From the NCBI RefSeq assembly GCF_019890635.1, contig NZ_JAIOAB010000004.1, positions 62,001 through 126,000 on the forward strand: a stretch of 64,000 bases of DNA, written 5' to 3'. A program made the translations under genes and the position numbers. The notes under the pieces are model-generated. The model was not told the origin of the DNA. It was given only the letters and a program-made list of their open reading frames with translations, and ran no database searches. This document shows positions 33,906 to 42,759 of this stretch, one piece after another. The DNA comes from Streptomyces sennicomposti. Its GTDB lineage: Bacteria; Actinomycetota; Actinomycetes; Streptomycetales; Streptomycetaceae. The stretch's first letter is position 1; each line of letters starts with the position of its first letter.

Positions 33906-33972
33906 CCGACAGGCGAGGGTGCGGCAGCGGTGCGCAGGTGTGGGGTGTCCCTCTCCGGTGCACCATGACTGC

Positions 33973-35511
33973 ATGTTGCTCGCCCGGCTGGCACAGGTGT
34001 CGCGGGAGGTCGCGGCCACCTCGGCGCGGTCCCGGAAGACCGCCCTGCTCGCGGAGTTGTTCCGGGAGGCGGAGGCGGACGACGTGCCGATCGTCATCCC
34101 GTATCTGGCGGGACGGCTGCCGCAGGGCCGGCTCGGCGTCGGCTGGAAGGTGCTTGGCCGCCGGGTCGCGCCGGCCGCCGAGCCGTCCCTCACCGTGGCC
34201 GAGGTGGACGCCCGGCTCAGCGAGCTGGGCAAGGTGTCGGGACCCGGCTCGCAGGCGGAACGCACCCGTATCGTGGGCGAGTTGATGGCGGCGGCCACCG
34301 AGGACGAGCAGCGGTTCCTGCTGGGGCTGCTCACCGGCGAGGTCCGGCAGGGCGCGCTGGACGCACTCGCCGTGGAGGGGCTGGCGCAGGCGACGGGCGC
34401 GCCGCCCGCGGACGTGCGCCGGGCGGTGATGCTGGCCGGGTCGCTGCAACCGGTGGCCCGGGCGCTGCTCGCGGACGGCCCGCCGGCCCTGGACCGCTTC
34501 CGGCTCACCGTGGGCCGCCCGGTGCTGCCGATGCTCGCGCACAGCGCCTCCTCGGTGGCCGAGGCGGTCGACAAGCTCGGCGCGTGCGCCGTGGAGGAGA
34601 AGCTGGACGGCATCCGCGTCCAGGTGCACCGCGACGGCGACACCGTCCGCGTCCACACCCGCACCCTGGACGACATCACCGACCGGCTGCCGGAGGTGAC
34701 CGCGGCGGCGCTGGAGCTGGCCGGCGAGCGGTTCATCCTGGACGGCGAGGTGATCTCGTTCGGCGCGGACGGCCGCCCGCGTTCGTTCCAGGAGACCGCC
34801 GGCCGCGTCGGCTCCCGGCTGGACGTGGCGACGGCCGCCGCGGCGGTCCCCGTCTCGCCCGTCTTCTTCGACGTGCTGTCGGTCGGCGACCGCGACCTGC
34901 TGGACCTGCCGTTCACCGAGCGGCACGCCGAGCTGGCCCGGCTGGTCCCGGAGCCGATGCGGGCGCGGCGGACGCTGGTCGCCGGGCCTGAGGAGGTCCG
35001 GCGGGCCGAGGACTTCCTCGCCGAGACCCTGGAACGCGGCCACGAGGGCGTGGTCGTCAAGGCCCTGGACGCCCCCTACAGCGCGGGGCGGCGCGGCGCG
35101 TCCTGGCTGAAGGTCAAGCCCGTGCACACGCTCGACCTCGTGGTCCTGGCCGCCGAGTGGGGCCACGGCCGCCGTACCGGCAGGCTGTCCAACCTGCACC
35201 TGGGCGCCCGCGGCGCCGACGGCGGCTTCGTGATGCTCGGCAAGACGTTCAAGGGCATGACCGACACGATGCTGGCCTGGCAGACCGAGCGGCTGCGGGA
35301 GCTGGCGGTGGAGGAGCGGAGCTGGGGCGTGACCGTGCGCCCGGAGCTGGTCGTCGAGATCGCCTACGACGGCCTGCAGCGCTCCACGCGCTACCCGGCC
35401 GGCGTCACGCTCCGCTTCGCCCGGGTCGTGCGCTACCGGGAGGACAAACGCCCCGAGGAGGCGGACACCGTGGAGACGCTGCTGGCGGCACACCCGGAGG
35501 TACGGCCGTGA
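33973..35511 (+). CDS. ligB: ATP-dependent DNA ligase (LigB type)
   Basis: A 512-residue ATP-dependent ligase of the actinobacterial LigB type. The N-terminal domain (1-195) is helical DNA-binding. The nucleotidyl motif I is EEKLDGIRVQVHRDG (Lys about 211), followed by ERFILDGEVISFG (motif III), SPVFFDVLSV, EGVVVKALDAPYSAG (motif IV) and SWLKVKPVHTLDLVV (motif V). The C-terminal OB-fold carries the remaining contacts (KTFKGMTD, VRPELVVEIAYDGLQ). It seals nicks in repair. The ATG at 33973 has a poor Shine-Dalgarno; a GTG at 33958 is possible. It overlaps the NUDIX gene by 4 bases. Confidence 0.93.
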   Translation: MLLARLAQVSREVAATSARSRKTALLAELFREAEADDVPIVIPYLAGRLPQGRLGVGWKVLGRRVAPAAEPSLTVAEVDARLSELGKVSGPGSQAERTRIVGELMAAATEDEQRFLLGLLTGEVRQGALDALAVEGLAQATGAPPADVRRAVMLAGSLQPVARALLADGPPALDRFRLTVGRPVLPMLAHSASSVAEAVDKLGACAVEEKLDGIRVQVHRDGDTVRVHTRTLDDITDRLPEVTAAALELAGERFILDGEVISFGADGRPRSFQETAGRVGSRLDVATAAAAVPVSPVFFDVLSVGDRDLLDLPFTERHAELARLVPEPMRARRTLVAGPEEVRRAEDFLAETLERGHEGVVVKALDAPYSAGRRGASWLKVKPVHTLDLVVLAAEWGHGRRTGRLSNLHLGARGADGGFVMLGKTFKGMTDTMLAWQTERLRELAVEERSWGVTVRPELVVEIAYDGLQRSTRYPAGVTLRFARVVRYREDKRPEEADTVETLLAAHPEVRP

Positions 35512-36188
35512 CGGACCGGCGGGACGAGCGGCACGAGCACGACGAGCGGGACCGGCGAGACCAGAGCGGGAAGCCGGATGACGATGACACGGTCCAGCCG
35601 GACGGCCCGGACCGGCCCGACCGGCCCGACCAGCCCGATCAATCCGACCGGCCCGACCAATCCGACCGGCCCGACCGCCCGGAGGCCCCGCACCCCCCGG
35701 AGGCCCCGCACCGCCACCGCGACCAGCGCGGCAAACGCAGCGCCGGACTGCTGCTGTTCCGCCGCCCCGGCGACGGTCTGGAGGTCCTGCTCGGGCACAT
35801 GGGCGGTCCGCTGTGGGCCCGGCGGGACGTGGGCGCCTGGACGGTGCCCAAGGGCGAGTACACCCCGGACGAGCCCGCCTGGACGGCCGCCCGGCGCGAG
35901 TTCCAGGAGGAACTGGGGCTCGCGCCGCCCGACGGCGAGGCGGTGCCGCTCGGCGAGGTCCGGCAGGCGAACGGCAAGATCGTGACCGCCTGGGCGGTGG
36001 AGGGCGACCTCGATCCGGCGGCGATCACTCCGGGTACGTTCTCCATGGAGTGGCCGCCGCGGTCCGGGCGCATCGCCCAGTTCCCGGAGATCGACCGGGT
36101 GGAGTGGCTCGGCCTCGACCGGGCGCGCGAGGTGATCGTGAAGGCGCAGGCCGCGTTTCTGGACCGGTTGGCTGAGCACTCGCGCTGA
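35508..36188 (+). CDS. NUDIX hydrolase with repeat-rich N-terminus
   Basis: A 226-residue protein. The first 70 residues are low-complexity and hydrophilic, with DRP/DQS/DQP triplet repeats (PDRPDQPDQSDRPDQSDRP). The NUDIX domain follows: SAGLLLFRRPGDGLEVLLGH, WTVPKGEYTPDEPAWTAARR and the box GEYTPDE-x7-REFQEELGL, matching Gx5Ex7REUxEExGU. It hydrolyses a nucleoside-diphosphate-linked substrate. It overlaps ligB by ATGA, so the two are translationally coupled; a damaged-nucleotide or RNA-cap-like role is possible. GTG start. Confidence 0.88.
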   Translation: MTDRRDERHEHDERDRRDQSGKPDDDDTVQPDGPDRPDRPDQPDQSDRPDQSDRPDRPEAPHPPEAPHRHRDQRGKRSAGLLLFRRPGDGLEVLLGHMGGPLWARRDVGAWTVPKGEYTPDEPAWTAARREFQEELGLAPPDGEAVPLGEVRQANGKIVTAWAVEGDLDPAAITPGTFSMEWPPRSGRIAQFPEIDRVEWLGLDRAREVIVKAQAAFLDRLAEHSR

Positions 36189-36263
36189 GGAGGGCCCACG
36201 CGTTGCGGCCGGCACCGCGGCGCGCGAAGGTCGAAGCACAGCCCGCTCCCAGGGAGGTCAGTC

Positions 36264-37649
36264 ATGTCCATCGCCACGGTGAACCCGGCCAACGGCGAGA
36301 CGCTCAAGACGTACGAGGCCATGGACGAGGAGGAGATCGAACGCCGGCTCCAGCTCGCCGAGGCCACCTTCCGCACGTACCGGACGACCTCCTTCGCCGA
36401 GCGGGCCCGGCTGCTGAACAGGGCCGCCGATCTGCTGGACGAGGACCGGCAGGAGATCGCCCGGGTCATGACGACGGAGATGGGCAAGCCGGTCAAGCAG
36501 GCCCGCGCCGAGGCGGCCAAGTGCGCCAAGGCGATGCGCTGGTACGCCGAGCGCGCCGAGGGGCTGCTCGCCGACGAGGAGCCCGCCGAGTCCGATGTGA
36601 AGGACTCCGGGGCCTCCCGGGCGCTGGTCCGCTACCGGCCGCTCGGCCCGGTGCTGGCCGTGATGCCGTGGAACTTCCCGCTGTGGCAGGTGGTGCGGTT
36701 CGCGGCGCCCGCGCTGATGGCCGGCAACGTCGGGCTGCTCAAGCACGCCTCCAACGTGCCGCAGACCGCGCTGTACCTGGAGGACCTGTTCCACCGGGCC
36801 GGTTTCACCGAGGGCTGCTTCCAGACCCTGCTGATCGGCTCCGGCGCGGTGGACGACATCCTGCGCGACGAGCGGGTCAGGGCGGCCACGCTCACCGGCA
36901 GCGAGCCGGCCGGGCGCGCGGTGGCTTCCACGGCCGGGGAGATGATCAAGAAGACGGTGCTGGAGCTGGGCGGCAGCGACCCGTTCGTCGTGATGCCGTC
37001 GGCCGACGTGGACCGGGCCGCCGAGGTGGCGGTGACCGCGCGGGTGCAGAACAACGGGCAGTCGTGCATCGCCGCGAAGCGGTTCATCGTGCACACGGAC
37101 GTCTACGACGCCTTCGCCGAGCGGTTCACCGCCGGGATGGAGGCGCTGAAGGTGGGCGATCCGATGCGCGAGGAGACGGAGGTCGGGCCGCTCTCCAGCG
37201 AGCGCGGCCGGGCGGACCTGGAGGAGCTGGTGGACGACGCCCGGCGCAGCGGGGCGCGGGTGCTGTGCGGTGGCGAACGGCCCGAGGGCCCCGGCTGGTA
37301 CTACCCGCCGACCGTGCTGGCCGGCGTCACCCGGGAGATGCGCATCCACCGCGAGGAGGCCTTCGGCCCGGTCGCCACGCTGTACCGGGCGGACGACTTG
37401 GACGAGGCGGTGCTGATCGCCAACGACTCGCCGTTCGGCCTGAGTTCGAACGTGTGGACGCGCGACGAGAGCGAGGTCGACCGGTTCGTGCGGGATCTGG
37501 AGGCCGGCGGCGTCTACGTCAACGGGATGACCGCCTCGCATCCGGCGCTGCCGTTCGGCGGGGTGAAGCGCTCGGGGTACGGGCGTGAGCTGTCCGGGCA
37601 CGGAATCCGCGAGTTCTGCAACATCACCACGGTATGGCACGGGGCGTGA
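36264..37649 (+). CDS. NAD(P)-dependent aldehyde dehydrogenase (succinate-semialdehyde type)
   Basis: A 461-residue aldehyde dehydrogenase closest to NADP succinate-semialdehyde dehydrogenases. Features are [20 protein letters not shown] (about 130, with catalytic Asn), the KHASNVPQ segment for cofactor, [18 protein letters not shown], the catalytic base in [13 protein letters not shown] (about 233), and the nucleophile in [15 protein letters not shown] (Cys about 266). It oxidises aldehydes, possibly succinate semialdehyde from GABA breakdown. GGGAGG precedes the ATG. No neighbour indicates a specific pathway. Confidence 0.9.
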   Translation: MSIATVNPANGETLKTYEAMDEEEIERRLQLAEATFRTYRTTSFAERARLLNRAADLLDEDRQEIARVMTTEMGKPVKQARAEAAKCAKAMRWYAERAEGLLADEEPAESDVKDSGASRALVRYRPLGPVLAVMPWNFPLWQVVRFAAPALMAGNVGLLKHASNVPQTALYLEDLFHRAGFTEGCFQTLLIGSGAVDDILRDERVRAATLTGSEPAGRAVASTAGEMIKKTVLELGGSDPFVVMPSADVDRAAEVAVTARVQNNGQSCIAAKRFIVHTDVYDAFAERFTAGMEALKVGDPMREETEVGPLSSERGRADLEELVDDARRSGARVLCGGERPEGPGWYYPPTVLAGVTREMRIHREEAFGPVATLYRADDLDEAVLIANDSPFGLSSNVWTRDESEVDRFVRDLEAGGVYVNGMTASHPALPFGGVKRSGYGRELSGHGIREFCNITTVWHGA

Positions 37650-37674
37650 GGCTTCCGCGGCTACGATCGCCTTT

Positions 37675-37911
37675 GTGAACCGCGAAGTGACTCTCCCTCT
37701 GATCGTCGACGACCGCGGTACGCTCCAGGTGGCCGCGGCCGACGTGAGCAAGCTGCTGCGGACGGTGGGCGGCCGGTGGCTGCGTCTGGTGGAGGCCGGG
37801 CAGGAGGGCCTCGACGAGGACACGGTGGCCGCTCTCACCATCGAACTGGCCAAGCTGGCCGACCGGATCGACGTGGCGTGCATCGCCCACAGCAGCGGGA
37901 CGACCCCCTAG
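37675..37911 (+). CDS. DUF6213 family protein
   Basis: A 78-residue protein matching, as I recall, DUF6213 of Streptomyces: REVTLPLIVDDRGTLQVAAA, DVSKLLRTVGGRWLRLVEA, EDTVAALTIELAKLADRIDV. It is soluble with no motif for function. The GTG start has no Shine-Dalgarno, but a TACGAT box (37662-37667) ends seven bases before it, so the mRNA is probably leaderless. It follows the aldehyde dehydrogenase closely but likely has its own promoter. Confidence 0.75.
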   Translation: MNREVTLPLIVDDRGTLQVAAADVSKLLRTVGGRWLRLVEAGQEGLDEDTVAALTIELAKLADRIDVACIAHSSGTTP

Positions 37912-38420
37912 GACCGCCGTCCTCGGCCGCCGGCTCCCTCCGCTCCCCCGCCGCCTCCGGCGGCGTACCGAAGCGGCAGCCGCCCCCGCGCGCCGGACGA
38001 CGCCACACCGCCCCGGGGCGGGACACCACGCCCGCGGACGCCGCGCGCACGGAGCCGCACCGACACCGTACCGACGCCGTCCCCGCCGACTCCGCGCGCA
38101 GCGCACGCCCCCACCATCCCCGACCGGGCGGGCCGGACGGCCGCCGACGCCCCGCGGACCCGTCGGCGGCCGTTCGGCTGTGTGCGCTCGGCGGCGCGGG
38201 AAGCGGGGCCCGGCTCGCCGTGCATCGGCCACCGGTCGGCCGGACCGGACGGCCGCCGTCGGCCGGCCGGTCCGCGCAAGGGCTCTGACCTGCGGTTTCC
38301 TCGCGACTGAAGGACCCTCACCGTCCCGCCGCGCGGCCCCGCCGGCCCGCTCCGCGGCCGGACCTCCGTCGCCGGATTGGAGTAGTCCGGCGAGAGATCG
38401 TCGCTCTCCCGGGCGAAGGT

Positions 38421-38433
38421 GGGTGGACCACCC
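38421..38433. promoter_or_regulatory. Palindrome upstream of rppA
   Basis: GGGTGG-A-CCACCC is a perfect 13-base palindrome, 68-80 bases before the rppA ATG, in the expected promoter region. It is a candidate operator for a regulator of the pigment cluster. Confidence 0.4.
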
Positions 38434-38469
38434 TTCTGGGTGCACAACCCTCTGACCGGGGGGCTACCG

Positions 38470-38483
38470 GCCTTCCGGAAGGC
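38470..38483. promoter_or_regulatory. 14-base perfect palindrome directly upstream of rppA
   Basis: GCCTTCCGGAAGGC ends 17 bases before the ATG. It lies in the leader and could bind a repressor or form an RNA hairpin close to the ribosome site. The ribosome site itself is weak (AAGCAGG). Confidence 0.45.
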
Positions 38484-38500
38484 GAAAGCAGGCACGGCTC

Positions 38501-39559
38501 ATGGCGACTTTGTGCAGACCTTCGGTGTCCGTTCCAGAGCACGTCATCACGATGGAGGAAACGCTCGACCTCGCGCGTTCCCGCCACGCGGACCACCCGC
38601 AACTCCCGCTGGCCCTCCGGCTGATCGAGAACACCGGTGTGCGCACCCGGCACATCGTGCAGCCCATCGAAGAGACCTTGAAGCACCCGGGCTTCGAGGC
38701 GCGCAACAAGCTCTACGAGCGGGAGGCGAAGTCCCGCGTCCCCGCCGTCATCCAGCGGGCGCTCGACGACGCCGAACTCCTGACCACCGACATCGACGTC
38801 ATCATCTACGTCTCCTGCACGGGCTTCATGATGCCCTCGCTGACGGCGTGGCTGATCAACGAGATGGCGTTCGACTCGACCACCCGTCAGATACCCATAG
38901 CCCAGCTCGGTTGTGCGGCGGGCGGCGCGGCGATCAACCGGGCCCACGACTTCTGCACGGCCTACCCCGACGCCAACGCGCTCATCGTGGCCTGCGAGTT
39001 CTGCTCGCTGTGCTACCAGCCGACCGACCTCGGCGTCGGCTCGCTCCTGTCCAACGGGCTGTTCGGCGACGGCATCGCCGCCGCCGTGGTCCGCGGCACC
39101 GGCGGCACCGGCGTCCGGCTGGAGCGCAACGGCTCGTACCTGATCCCCAAGACCGAGGACTGGATCGCGTACGACGTCCGGGAGACGGGCTTCCACTTCC
39201 TGCTGGACAAGCGGGTGCCCACCACGATGGAGCCGCTCGCCCCGGCCCTCCAGGACCTCGCCGGGATGCACGCGTGGGACGCGTCCGACCTGGACTTCTA
39301 CGTCATCCACGCGGGCGGCCCGCGGATCCTCGACGACCTCAGCAAGTTCCTGAAGGTCGAACCGCACGCGTTCCGGTTCAGCCGGGCCACGCTCACCGAG
39401 TACGGCAACATCGCCAGCGCCGTCGTGCTGGACGCGCTGCGCCGGCTCTTCGACGAGGGCGTGCCCGAGGACGGCGCGCGCGGTCTGCTCGCCGGGTTCG
39501 GCCCCGGCATCACCGCGGAGATGTCGCTGGGCAGCTGGCAGAACGGGGGCCGGGCATGA
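38501..39559 (+). CDS. rppA: Type III polyketide synthase, 1,3,6,8-tetrahydroxynaphthalene synthase
   Basis: A 352-residue chalcone-synthase-like enzyme that joins five malonyl-CoA into tetrahydroxynaphthalene. Cys138 in QIPIAQLGCAAGG is the nucleophile, and Cys106 in VIIYVSCTGFMMP is the residue specific to the bacterial naphthalene synthases. The His in DFYVIHAGGPRI (about 270) and Asn in LTEYGNIAS (about 303) complete the triad. Length and numbering agree with the S. coelicolor enzyme. It is the first gene of a P450-cupin cluster, overlapping the P450 gene by 4 bases. Confidence 0.97.
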   Translation: MATLCRPSVSVPEHVITMEETLDLARSRHADHPQLPLALRLIENTGVRTRHIVQPIEETLKHPGFEARNKLYEREAKSRVPAVIQRALDDAELLTTDIDVIIYVSCTGFMMPSLTAWLINEMAFDSTTRQIPIAQLGCAAGGAAINRAHDFCTAYPDANALIVACEFCSLCYQPTDLGVGSLLSNGLFGDGIAAAVVRGTGGTGVRLERNGSYLIPKTEDWIAYDVRETGFHFLLDKRVPTTMEPLAPALQDLAGMHAWDASDLDFYVIHAGGPRILDDLSKFLKVEPHAFRFSRATLTEYGNIASAVVLDALRRLFDEGVPEDGARGLLAGFGPGITAEMSLGSWQNGGRA

Positions 39560-40821
39560 GCGAGAGCGTGCTCACCACGACCTCGACCGACGCGGCCCCG
39601 ACGGGCACGGCCACGACGTGTCCGGCCACGGGCCTGCCCCCGGTCCGGCACTGGCCGGCCCGCGATCTGACCGGCGTCGACTTCGACCCGGTGCTGGCCG
39701 AGCTGATGGAGGAGGGCCCGGTCACCCGGATCGAGCTGCCCAACGGCGAGGGCTGGGCGTGGCTGGTGACCCGCATGGAGGATGTGCGGCTGGTCGCCAA
39801 CGACCCCCGGTTCAGCCGGGAGGCGGTCATGGACCGGCAGGTCACCCGGCTGGCCCCGCACTTCATCCCGAGCCGGGGCGCGGTCGGCTTCCTGGACCCG
39901 CCCGACCACAACCGGCTGCGCCGCTCGGTCGCCCCCGCCTTCACGGCGCGGGGGGTGGAGCGGGTGCGGGACAGCTCCCGGCGGATGCTGGACGAGATGG
40001 TCACCGAACTCATCGCGGCCGGCCCGCCCGCCGACCTCACCAGCGCGGTGCTCAGCCCGTTCCCGATCGCGGTGATCTGCGAGCTGATGGGGGTGCCCGC
40101 CGCCGACCGGCACGGCATGCACACCTGGACGCAGCTGATCCTGTCCTCCGCGCACGGCGCCGAGGTCAGCGAGCGGGCCAAGGAGGAGATGGGCGCGTAC
40201 TTCGCGGAGCTGATCGACGCGCGCGCCGACAGCACCGAGGAGGACGTGGCCTCGCTGCTCGGCGCCGCCGTCGGGCGCCGGGAGATCACCCTGGAGGAGG
40301 CCGTGGGTCTCGCGGTGCTGCTCCAGATCGGCGGCGAGGCGGTCACCAACAACAGCGGGCAGATGTTCTACCTCCTGCTGACCCGTCCCGAGCTGGCCGA
40401 CCGGCTGCGCGCGGACCGGGCGATCCGCCCGCAGGCGATCGACGAGCTGCTGCGCTACATCCCGCACCGCAACGCGGTCGGGCTGTCCCGGATCGCGCTG
40501 GAGGACGTGGAGATCCAGGGGGTGCGGATCCGGGCGGGCGACGCGGTCTACGTGTCGTACCTGGCCGCCAACCGCGACCCGGAGGTCTTCGCCGACCCGG
40601 AGGAGATCGACTTCACGCGCAGTCCCAACCCGCACGTGGCCTTCGGCTTCGGCCCGCACTACTGCCCCGGCGGCCAGCTGGCCCGGATGGAGTCGGAGCT
40701 GCTGGTCGACGCCCTCCTGGACCGGCTGCCGGGGCTGCGCCTGTCGGTGCCGCCGGGTCAGGTGCCGTTCAAGAAGGGCGCGTTGATCCGCGGGCCCGAG
40801 GCCCTGCCCGTGACCTGGTGA
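39556..40821 (+). CDS. Cytochrome P450 of the CYP158A2 type (flaviolin coupling)
   Basis: A 421-residue P450. The I-helix reads LLQIGGEAVTNNSGQMFY; Ala replaces the conserved Thr, as known for CYP158A2. The K-helix ExxR is in AIDELLRYIPHRN, and the heme loop is AFGFGPHYCPGGQLARME (Cys about 366). CYP158A2 dimerises flaviolin into biflaviolin and triflaviolin by oxidative C-C coupling, giving UV-protective pigments. Here it is translationally coupled with rppA and the cupin. The N-terminus is about 17 residues longer than CYP158A2's 404 residues. Confidence 0.9.
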   Translation: MSESVLTTTSTDAAPTGTATTCPATGLPPVRHWPARDLTGVDFDPVLAELMEEGPVTRIELPNGEGWAWLVTRMEDVRLVANDPRFSREAVMDRQVTRLAPHFIPSRGAVGFLDPPDHNRLRRSVAPAFTARGVERVRDSSRRMLDEMVTELIAAGPPADLTSAVLSPFPIAVICELMGVPAADRHGMHTWTQLILSSAHGAEVSERAKEEMGAYFAELIDARADSTEEDVASLLGAAVGRREITLEEAVGLAVLLQIGGEAVTNNSGQMFYLLLTRPELADRLRADRAIRPQAIDELLRYIPHRNAVGLSRIALEDVEIQGVRIRAGDAVYVSYLAANRDPEVFADPEEIDFTRSPNPHVAFGFGPHYCPGGQLARMESELLVDALLDRLPGLRLSVPPGQVPFKKGALIRGPEALPVTW

Positions 40822-40828
40822 GGTGCCC

Positions 40829-41395
40829 ATGACGACCATCGAGCCACCGATCACCGCGATCGAGGTCCCCCCGGCCACCGGCGCCGACGGGCTGCTCGTG
40901 CCACCGGGGCACGGCCGGGTCGTCGAGACGGCCGCGCAGCGCGTGACGTACAAGGTGACCGGCTCGCACTCGCGGGCGGCCTCGACCTTCGAGGTGGAGG
41001 TCCCGCCGGGCTTCGACGTCGGCGCCCATGTGCACACGCGCAGCGAGGAGTTGTTCTACGTGCTGGAGGGCGAGCTGGACGTGCTCGCCTTCGAGCCGCG
41101 GGTGCGGACCCCGGACAACTGGCAGCGGTGGGAGTCCAGCTCCGGCCGGCGCGTGGTGCGGGCCACTCCGGGCACGGTCATCGTGGTGCCCCCGGGTTGC
41201 CCGCACGCGTTCGCCAACCCCACCCAGAGCCCGGCGAAGATGTTCTTCCAGGCCTCCCCGCCGCCGGACCACGAGCGGTACTTCGACGAACTGCTGGAGA
41301 TCCTCGGCAGCGGCGGCCCGCCGGACCTGGAGGCCATCGAGGCGCTGCGCAAGCGGTACGACATCGAGCAGCTGACGCCGCTCAGGCACCGCTGA
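40829..41395 (+). CDS. Cupin quinone-forming oxygenase for flaviolin (MomA-like)
   Basis: A 188-residue cupin. The first cupin motif is GAHVHTRSEELFYVLEGELD (His/His/Glu ligands, about 70-85), and the second is GTVIVVPPGCPHAFAN (about 120-135). Cupin monooxygenases in rppA clusters oxidise tetrahydroxynaphthalene to the quinone flaviolin, so this is the middle step between rppA and the P450. I chose the ATG at 40829; a GTG at 40823 is possible. It begins 7 bases after the P450 stop. A strong terminator follows. Confidence 0.88.
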   Translation: MTTIEPPITAIEVPPATGADGLLVPPGHGRVVETAAQRVTYKVTGSHSRAASTFEVEVPPGFDVGAHVHTRSEELFYVLEGELDVLAFEPRVRTPDNWQRWESSSGRRVVRATPGTVIVVPPGCPHAFANPTQSPAKMFFQASPPPDHERYFDELLEILGSGGPPDLEAIEALRKRYDIEQLTPLRHR

Positions 41396-41416
41396 CGCCC
41401 GGCCGGCGGTACGGCC

Positions 41417-41451
41417 GTGCGCCCCGCCCGTGTCCGACGGGCGGGGCGCAC
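41417..41451. terminator. Strong terminator shared by pigment cluster and acyl-CoA dehydrogenase
   Basis: A perfect 15-base-pair stem (GTGCGCCCCGCCCGT, 41417-41431, and its complement, 41437-41451) with a five-base loop sits between the convergent cupin and dehydrogenase genes. Confidence 0.85.
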
Positions 41452-41477
41452 GCGCGTGCGGATCTCCTGGCGGACCG

Positions 41478-42704
41478 CTAGCGGATCGGCAGGCCCGAGA
41501 TCGTGCGGGCGATCACCAGCCGCTGGATCTCGCTGGTGCCTTCGAAGATCGTGTAGATGGCGGCGTCGCGGTGCATCCGCTCCACCGGGTACTCGCGGGT
41601 GTAGCCGTTGCCGCCGAGGATCTGGATGGCCTGCGCGGTCACCTTCTTGGCGGTCTCGCTGGCGAACAGCTTGGACATCGAGCCCTCGGCGGCGGTGAAC
41701 GGCTTGCCGTTGATCGCCATCCAGGAGGCCCGCCACACCATCAGACGCGCCGCGTCGACGGAGGTGGCCATGTCGGCGAGCTGGAAGGCGACGCCCTGGT
41801 TGTCGATGATCGGCCGGCCGAACTGCTCGCGGGTCCTGGCGTAGTCGAGGGCGACCTCGTAGGCGGCGCGGGCGGTGCCCACGGCCATGGCGCCGACGGC
41901 CGGGCGGGACGCCTCGAAGGTGGCCATCGCCGCGTTCTTGACGCGCTCGCCGCCCTTCTTGGCCTTCTCGCGGGCGCGGGCGAGGCGCTCGTCCAGCTTC
42001 TCCTTGCCGCCGAGCAGGCAGGAGCCGGGGACGCGCACGTTGTCGAGGATCACCTCGGCGGTGTGCGAGGCGCGGATGCCGTGCTTCTTGAACTTCTGCC
42101 CCTGGGAACAGCCCGGCGTGTTCGGCGGGATGATGAAGGAGGCGTGGCCCTTGGAGCCGAGTTCCGGGTCGACGGAGGCGACGACGACGTGGACGTTGGC
42201 GATGCCGCCGTTGGTCGCCCACGTCTTGGTGCCGTTGATCACCCACTCGTCCTTGGCCTCGTCGTAGACGGCGCGGGTGCGCATGGAGGCCACGTCGGAG
42301 CCGGCGTCGGGCTCGGAGGAGCAGAAGGCGGCGACCTTCACGTCGTTGGCGTCGCCGTACATCTGCGGGATCCAGGTGCCGATCTGCTCCTCGGTGCCGT
42401 TGGCGAGGACGCCGACGGCGGCCAGGCCGGTGCCGACGATCGACAGGGCGATACCGGCGTCGCCCCAGAACAGCTCCTCCATGGCCATCGGGATGCCGAG
42501 GCCGGTGGAGTCGAAGTACTGCTGGGCGTAGAAGTCCAGGGAGTAGATGCCGACCTTGGCGGCCTCCTGGATGACCGGCCAGGGAGTCTCCTCACGCTCG
42601 TCCCATTCGGCGGCCGCGGGCCGGATGACGTCGGCGGCGAAGCCGTGCAGCCAGTCCCGGACCTCCTTCTGTTCGTCGTTGAGCTCCATGGTGAACTCGG
42701 CCAT
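41478..42704 (-). CDS. Acyl-CoA dehydrogenase
   Basis: A 408-residue dehydrogenase of fatty-acid type. Signature segments are [20 protein letters not shown] (about 55), [20 protein letters not shown] (about 130), [34 protein letters not shown] (about 385) with the FEG catalytic Glu and flavin motif. A palindromic operator (42738-42759) lies 34-55 bases upstream, and a TetR gene is divergent, so it is the probable target of that regulator. Substrate chain length is not evident. Confidence 0.94.
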   Translation of the reverse strand: MAEFTMELNDEQKEVRDWLHGFAADVIRPAAAEWDEREETPWPVIQEAAKVGIYSLDFYAQQYFDSTGLGIPMAMEELFWGDAGIALSIVGTGLAAVGVLANGTEEQIGTWIPQMYGDANDVKVAAFCSSEPDAGSDVASMRTRAVYDEAKDEWVINGTKTWATNGGIANVHVVVASVDPELGSKGHASFIIPPNTPGCSQGQKFKKHGIRASHTAEVILDNVRVPGSCLLGGKEKLDERLARAREKAKKGGERVKNAAMATFEASRPAVGAMAVGTARAAYEVALDYARTREQFGRPIIDNQGVAFQLADMATSVDAARLMVWRASWMAINGKPFTAAEGSMSKLFASETAKKVTAQAIQILGGNGYTREYPVERMHRDAAIYTIFEGTSEIQRLVIARTISGLPIR

Positions 42705-42737
42705 GTCCCCTCCAGCGGCGCACAGGCTTGTTACTTG

Positions 42738-42759
42738 CGGTAACGCTACTGTGTTACCG
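42738..42759. promoter_or_regulatory. Operator for the TetR regulator
   Basis: CGGTAAC (42738-42744) and GTTACCG (42753-42759) form perfect 7-base arms around eight bases, in the divergent region between the dehydrogenase and the TetR gene. It likely controls both genes. Confidence 0.65.

Larger units (their letters stand above)
33279..33972. other. Repeat-rich intergenic region upstream of DNA ligase
   Basis: A 694-base spacer with no convincing gene. From the left it holds Pro/Arg/Ala-coding GC-rich DNA, three GGCCGCA heptamers (33389-33409), a 22-base duplication (33438-33459, 33462-33483) and a roughly 300-base tract of degenerate 4-base period (33601-33905). The open frames running into the ligase arise because this repeat lacks stop codons. 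Confidence 0.7.
37912..38500. other. Long intergenic region before the pigment cluster
   Basis: A 589-base spacer with no gene; the frames crossing it are Gly/Arg/Pro-rich noise. The left part has GC-rich dyads (GGACCGG 38242-38248 with CCGGTCC 38267-38273). The right part, 38372-38483, is dense in dyads: CCGGA/TCCGG (38372-38390), GAGAG/CTCTC (38392-38408), the 38421-38433 palindrome and the 38470-38483 palindrome, all upstream of rppA. Confidence 0.6.

Noticed and set aside
33367..33972. In-frame extension of the DNA ligase upstream to 33367
   Set aside because: The extension is translated from the four-base repeat and is Arg/Gly/Ala/Pro noise; the ligase domain starts normally at 33973.
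37908..38495. 195-codon frame on the minus strand before rppA
   Set aside because: Gly/Arg/Pro-rich with no ribosome site and no domain; overlaps the dyad-rich promoter of rppA.
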